Origin: Coturnix japonica
Taxonomy: Eukaryota; Chordata; Aves; Galliformes; Phasianidae
Assembly (NCBI RefSeq): GCF_001577835.2
Contig: NC_029521.1
Location: 6,500,255 to 6,564,254 of the forward strand
Direction: 5' to 3'
DNA: 64,000 nt
In this document: positions 41,301 through 64,000 of the stretch, in pieces
Numbering within the stretch: position 1 is the first letter of the stretch
Layout: every line of letters starts with the position of its first letter
Translations under genes and position numbers: made by a program
Notes under the pieces: generated by a model
What the model was told of the DNA's origin: nothing
The model's database searches: none
Seen by the model: only the letters and a program-made list of their open reading frames with translations

Positions 41301-44300
41301 AAGCCAGAATGGGAGCTGGGAAGGGACAGTCCGCTAGTGCAGCTACTCAGGCCTGTAGAATACAGAAGGATGGCACTCAGATCACTAATTATCTAATGGT
41401 GAAGGCTGCTTTCCTAAGGCTGAAAATCAGTGTTGGTATATATAGGGAATCTCCCCTTTTCCAGTCTAGAATCTTTATATGGTATGTTAAATGCTGTGGC
41501 ACTGCTGGTACTGTATGTCCATAACTCACCCTCTGACTTTATGTTTTTCAGAAGGTGATGAACCTTTCTGCCTTGAAATCCCTGAACAGGCCAATCCCTG
41601 GAGGTCACAGAACTTTGTTCTTCTGCTGTGTGCAGTCCTGGTAATGGAAACCAACTGGAGATCCTTTGTATATTGGGGTAAGAACTTGCTGTTCTAGAAT
41701 ACTCTTTCAGAAGACAAAAATAGATATCCCAGGTGGTACTGGGCTCCTTCTAAGGCCAAAGGACAGACTGTGAGGTTTCAGTGCAGCTTGAGAAAAGATT
41801 TGAGATGAATCAGCAATATAAGTAATGTTTTCACTGTAAGGTGTGTATGGAACACGCAGACGCTATAACTGGGTACATCTAGAACTGTAAAACAACCCAG
41901 CAGGATATTATAGTGACTGTGTCTACTTGCAAATCAAATAGCGAGGCTGAACAATTATAAATGAGACATAACAACTTTGTTTTATGTTAATTTTCTCATT
42001 GGACATTCTTCAGTGTACAGATACATTAGCCTTACTTGTGTGTCTCATGTTCAAGTTTTTTTCATAGGCTTCTGCAGCCTCGATAAAATCTTCTCATTTT
42101 TCTACCAAAAAAACCCAAGATTTTCATGTAAGCAGCAGGGAGGGATTTAGTTTCCTTGTATGGATAGATATACAATAGTCTCACTACTCTGGCTGCTAAT
42201 GCAAAGCAAATCTTGACACAGGTTATATTCTTTTACCTGAAGGCAAAGGCATATGCTAGCTGACAATGAGTTACCCTGTTGCAGTGCCTGCAGGATGGGG
42301 ATTATTGCTGCTAACACTTTCATTCTGCATGCAGTACACAGAGCAAATTTCAGCTAGCAGATTTCAAACAAAGACAGGTGATAACATGTAAATTAATTAA
42401 GTGGCAATTCAGAACCCAAAGCGTGCTTGTAGGACAGCTCATTGATTTCAATAGGAATTTTGCCTGCAGGAGAAGTAGACTCATGCAAATACTGTTATGT
42501 CATTTTAATAGACCAGAAATCTAAGGGGATTCAGGAGTGGAAAGCAGCCACCTTATGGTATCTCTGCATAGTATGTGCCTTGGACTCCCAATAAGATCAA
42601 ATAAATGCTGGCTTACCTGATGACAGAAGACTGATCTGGGTTTAAAAAAAAATAAAAATAGGACAATATAGACAAAAACTGCAACTTAATCTGACAAGAA
42701 AATTTCTCTACCAAACTGCAATCCTTCTCAGTGCAGATGAACTGAAATATTTCACCGTTTCCTGGAGTTCAGGTACCAAAATTAGTTTTGTTTAGTACAG
42801 GAGATGGAAGACTTGGCCCTCAGAGCAGGATTACCAAGATCCCTTCAGACAGACTTGCTTGTTATGAAAACATGGGGAAAGCCCTACATTTTACAGATCA
42901 AACACTTGAAGGTATAAATTGCTCTGTGCCTGATGGATACCTTTAGATAAGTTGATGTAGAATTAGGCCAATAAACTACAGAGCTGCTCCTCTCTTAATT
43001 CCTCTGGTGCCACCATCATGCTTTCAGTGCTCAGAAGTTATGTCCAGATTCATCTCTTCTATAATGTAATCCTTTTTAATGTACTCATGTATTTAGCACT
43101 TTCCTTTGCACGTCTTGAGACCTTATCTGATTAAAAGAGAAGGACAGCTACATCTTCAGAAAATGAAATTAGTGAGTTGCAGCTGAAGTATGGTCAATCT
43201 TTTATTACTCACAGAATGCCTTATTCCTGGCTCCCGGTGTGCTCTATGCAGGTAGGAAGCTGCAAACACTGGCTCTTGTTGTGATACAAGTACTCTAGAC
43301 CTTACTTGCTTGCCGAAGTTCTCACTGTCTTAGAAAAACAAACAGAAGAATGCTGTTTCTAAAAAATAAGCTGAGTTTCCCCAGAAACAAAAGCTATGCA
43401 ACTTTCTCTAAATGTCTAAATATGTATTTTTTCCTATACTTTTAAAACGTATTTGCATGTGTGTGTAAATACACACATATGCATACAAAACAGGCCCGAA
43501 AATCAACAATTCTGTTTTGATCCTCCCATGCTATGGATTTAATCAGAGGCATTTTCATATTTTTTGTCACTGCATTTTGTGTTGAGATCATTCCCTTCTC
43601 TTACGGTAAATTCTAAAGAGTAAAAAATTGCTTCCAAAAGCATCAAACTGCTGACATTAGCAATCTTCTAAATCAGCACTTTAAAGAAAGCGTACACTGT
43701 GTGCTGAGTGCATTGACTTTTCAATGTCCTTTGTATTGCCTAAAGGCTTTAAGAAAAATCATAAATGCTGTACTTCTCATTGTGTCTTACCACAGCCTTC
43801 TAGAAAAGCACCATCTTTCTAACTAGTATTAATCTTAATATCTGTATTTGGGGACACGGCTGCTGAGAGGCCGCTAACAGGTAAGGGATTCTGTACAATG
43901 GCTGACAACCTCAGCAGTGAGAAAGCAGGAAAAACAATGTCTGTAGAAAACTTAAAGCATACTGAAAACCTTATGGATTTACTGCTGCTTAACTGCAACT
44001 TCTTTCCCCACATGTGTCTTGACTCATGTCCCTTAGGTAATAACGTGGTAATTAAATAGTAGAAACCACATGGAAAAGTGGCAGGTTTTTTGTTATTCTG
44101 TTGAACAGTAAGTGACAAGCAGCAACCTTCCCACATCCCTAACACACAGAAACACTAGAGGACTTTCCTGGTTAGGAATACCATAAATCTGAATATGCCA
44201 TGCAAATACCAGCTCAGCAAATCTCACTGAATGATACCACAGCCAAATGCTTACAAGCAGCTCCAAAAAGCAAGGCAAACTTTCCAGGAATCTAGAAAGC

Positions 44301-44319
44301 TTCTTAAAAAAGCTGAGAG

Positions 44320-46450
44320 ACCATTTGTAACTAAACAGTTTTATTGACTTTTTTGCAAAATAAAAAACACAAAGTAACCACCAAGATTAAAGGCCATAGG
44401 CAGCATTAACCAAATGAACCAGCCACTTGGTTACAGTAGCTGATAACTAGCACAGCTGGATTTTATTGCATATACCTCAGGTTCACTTATATATCCATTA
44501 GTTTGGCAAGATTACAATCATACAGTAGCTTTGGTTGTGTAAAACCTAGTAGTAATACTTAAAATGGCTAATGCTTCATGACAACAGATACTTATCTTTG
44601 CCTTGACACATCTTTTCTCATTCTTTCTTCTCTGTAATTTCCATCACCACTGACCAAGAATTAAGGAGACTGTGTTTGCAACTATCATTTATAGCCCTTC
44701 TTTATCACCGTATGGTGATGAATCTTTTATAGGGATTGGAATCCATCACTTGCTTGCCTTATAAAAGTCTGTAAAGCAGCATCTCTTCCCCTGCTGGGCA
44801 GTTTCTACCACCCTGCGGTAGCATCTGCCTAGAATTATCCCAATTGGAACCTAAATAGGTAGAGGTGTATATGGCTTTCAGTCCAAAGCCTTTCCTGACC
44901 TACAGCATGGGGGCGTGACTGCACTGCCTTACCTGCAAATACAGAAAATAAAAACATAAACAGCTTTTCACATTGGTATGCTGAGATGTCAGCACAGGAA
45001 ATATTAACAAACCTAATATACAATACCTAACTTAGTTACAGAATTGTGCCTGAGACACTGTGCAGGGTTGCACATTTGTGTTCTACAATCTATATATTTT
45101 ACTTTTGGTCTTTTGAAAATGTTTCATTCTTATATAATCTAGTATAACAACGCAGCTTTAAAGCAATGGTTAATAAAAGTCATAAACACACAGCAGATCT
45201 GAAAACACTGGAGGCTTTTTTCCTCCCCTTACGTAGCTTTTGAGGAATTCTTTCCTTTCTGCCTTCATTGTGCCCCCAGCTTTGTGAGAATATCTATTTC
45301 CAGAGGAAATACATGACCTACTTTAAAAAAAAAAAAAAAGCCCTAACATTTGGAGTTCTACCTGGGAAAAGACAATTTGGATTAAATGGAAGTGATAGTG
45401 TGTGAAGATCATTCTTCACTTACAAAAGGCTATAATACTAGGTAACTTAGTTGTTTTTGCAGCCCTTTCATTTGCTTGCACCGATGTAAAATGAAATTCA
45501 GCATGAGTAATGGCTGCATGGTTAAGATCACATCGAACAAGGTAACTGCTGTGCAGTACTTCAAATGCAAGCAGTATAACTGCTTTCTGTACTCAGATCC
45601 ATACTTATAAAGATATAAATTAATAAGCCCTTCTAAATGGTTTTAGAAATATCCTCTTTGATCTAGACACTTAAAACCTCTGAATGCTTAAAATCACTAG
45701 ATTTCACATGGCTCACACAGTCATAATTATTTGCACTTACAGGGCAAATATTAGAAATACATTTGCCTGCAGTTGAACAGGTAATTATATTGCCTATTAT
45801 TCAGCTGAGCAAAGATCAAGCACTCCATATCTTGCAGTTATTGGATCTTACTCTAACTTTTTACTTTAGAAAGGAGAAATACCCATCTAATTATATTACC
45901 AAATGCACAGTACTTAGTTTAAAAAAATAACAAAACCAACATTTATACTAGGCAGCTCGACTTCTTTTTTTTTTTTTTCCTAAGATAACTTTTTATGAGA
46001 TACTTTAAAAGCTGTTTCTTATGACTGAGGATTGTCTATATCACTGTACTCGCATAGTAAAAATAGTTAAAATCTAATACAAAGCTGCTACATGGTTTTG
46101 TGGTCCGTAAAATAAACGATAATCCAGAATTTTATCTGAACAAAACACACTAGACAGTATAAAAATATTTCCCAATTGGAGATTTAAACATTAATGCTCT
46201 ATTATTATTATTTTTTATATAAAAAGAAATGTAATAATGGTAGACGTTTATCTTCTCACTAGCCAAAAATATACATACGACATTGAGGAGCTGTTCCAGG
46301 CTCACTTTCAGTGGGCTTGTGCTTTTGACCCGAGCAGTAATAAATGCACAGATGTGGAACAAAGTTTCCTGAAAACCCGCATTGCATCTTATTTCTAACA
46401 ATAAGACTAACTTCTGAACCTGGCTATGAATTTCCAGTTATGTGTTTTGT
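44320..46450 (-). other. RHOBTB1: RHOBTB1 3' UTR with candidate poly(A) signals
   Basis: After the stop at 46453-46451 no coding sequence follows. Two minus-strand AATAAA signals occur at 44467-44462 and 44345-44340. The second gives a 3' UTR of about 2.1 kb, in line with the long RHOBTB1 message of other vertebrates. The end point is inferred. Confidence 0.55.

Positions 46451-64000
<17,550 letters not shown>

Larger units (their letters stand above)
30119..44319. other. Intergenic, no gene recognised (RHOBTB1 side)
   Basis: AT-rich DNA with a strong CTCF-type motif at 31972-31990 and simple repeats (A-rich plus GA at about 36911-36939, ATT repeats at about 40148-40165). No open frame shows a family motif. 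A GC-richer patch at about 35640-35800 has no clear identity. Confidence 0.6.

Noticed and set aside
24196-44319. Hidden gene or tandem system between CDK1 and RHOBTB1
   Set aside because: I saw no conserved protein motif, tRNA-like structure, repeat array or paired splice signals. Only one CR1 copy, one CTCF-type motif and simple repeats.

Overview
The window reads as vertebrate nuclear DNA, most likely from a bird close to the chicken lineage. CR1 LINE 3' fragments, a mariner-type DNA transposon remnant, short introns and a 303-residue CDK1 with an avian-type tail all point that way. The gene order ANK3 (candidate) - CDK1 - RHOBTB1 is the conserved vertebrate order. There are no bacterial genes, CRISPR arrays or RNA genes that I can recognise.

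Layout. (1) About 1-14945: probably intron 1 of a minus-strand gene, with a CR1 fragment (657-985), a mariner remnant (7168-7688) and a possible solo LTR (8005-8334). (2) 14820-15280: a CpG island holding a short minus-strand first coding exon (14946-14999) that ends in a perfect splice donor. It fits an ankyrin-G (ANK3) alternative first exon by position and by its Met-Ala-Ser-Ser-rich start. (3) 15280-17120: spacer containing a young CR1 copy. (4) 17125-24195: CDK1 (CDC2) complete on the plus strand, with a CpG-island promoter carrying an E2F-type site, two inverted CCAAT boxes and a CDE/CHR element, one non-coding and seven coding exons, and a poly(A) signal. (5) 24195-44320: about 20 kb with no gene I can support, holding a longer CR1 copy (interrupted by a single N and a local duplication) and a strong CTCF-type motif. 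(6) 44320-64000: the 3' two-thirds of RHOBTB1 on the minus strand. Seven coding exons and the 3' UTR are present. The exons for about the first 98 residues, including the P-loop, lie beyond the right edge.

CDK1 is the mitotic cyclin-dependent kinase, and its promoter shows classic G2/M regulation. RHOBTB1 is an atypical Rho GTPase/BTB protein that serves as a cullin-3 adaptor. ANK3 would encode a membrane-cytoskeleton adaptor. They are syntenic neighbours, not a functional operon.

Points most worth a second look: a one-base deficit in the RHOBTB1 GTPase exon at about 55785 that shifts the reading frame; the N plus duplicated block at about 29717; the ANK3-like first exon only about 2.3 kb head-to-head from CDK1; and three same-orientation CTCF-type motifs. 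I see no convincing undescribed system here.
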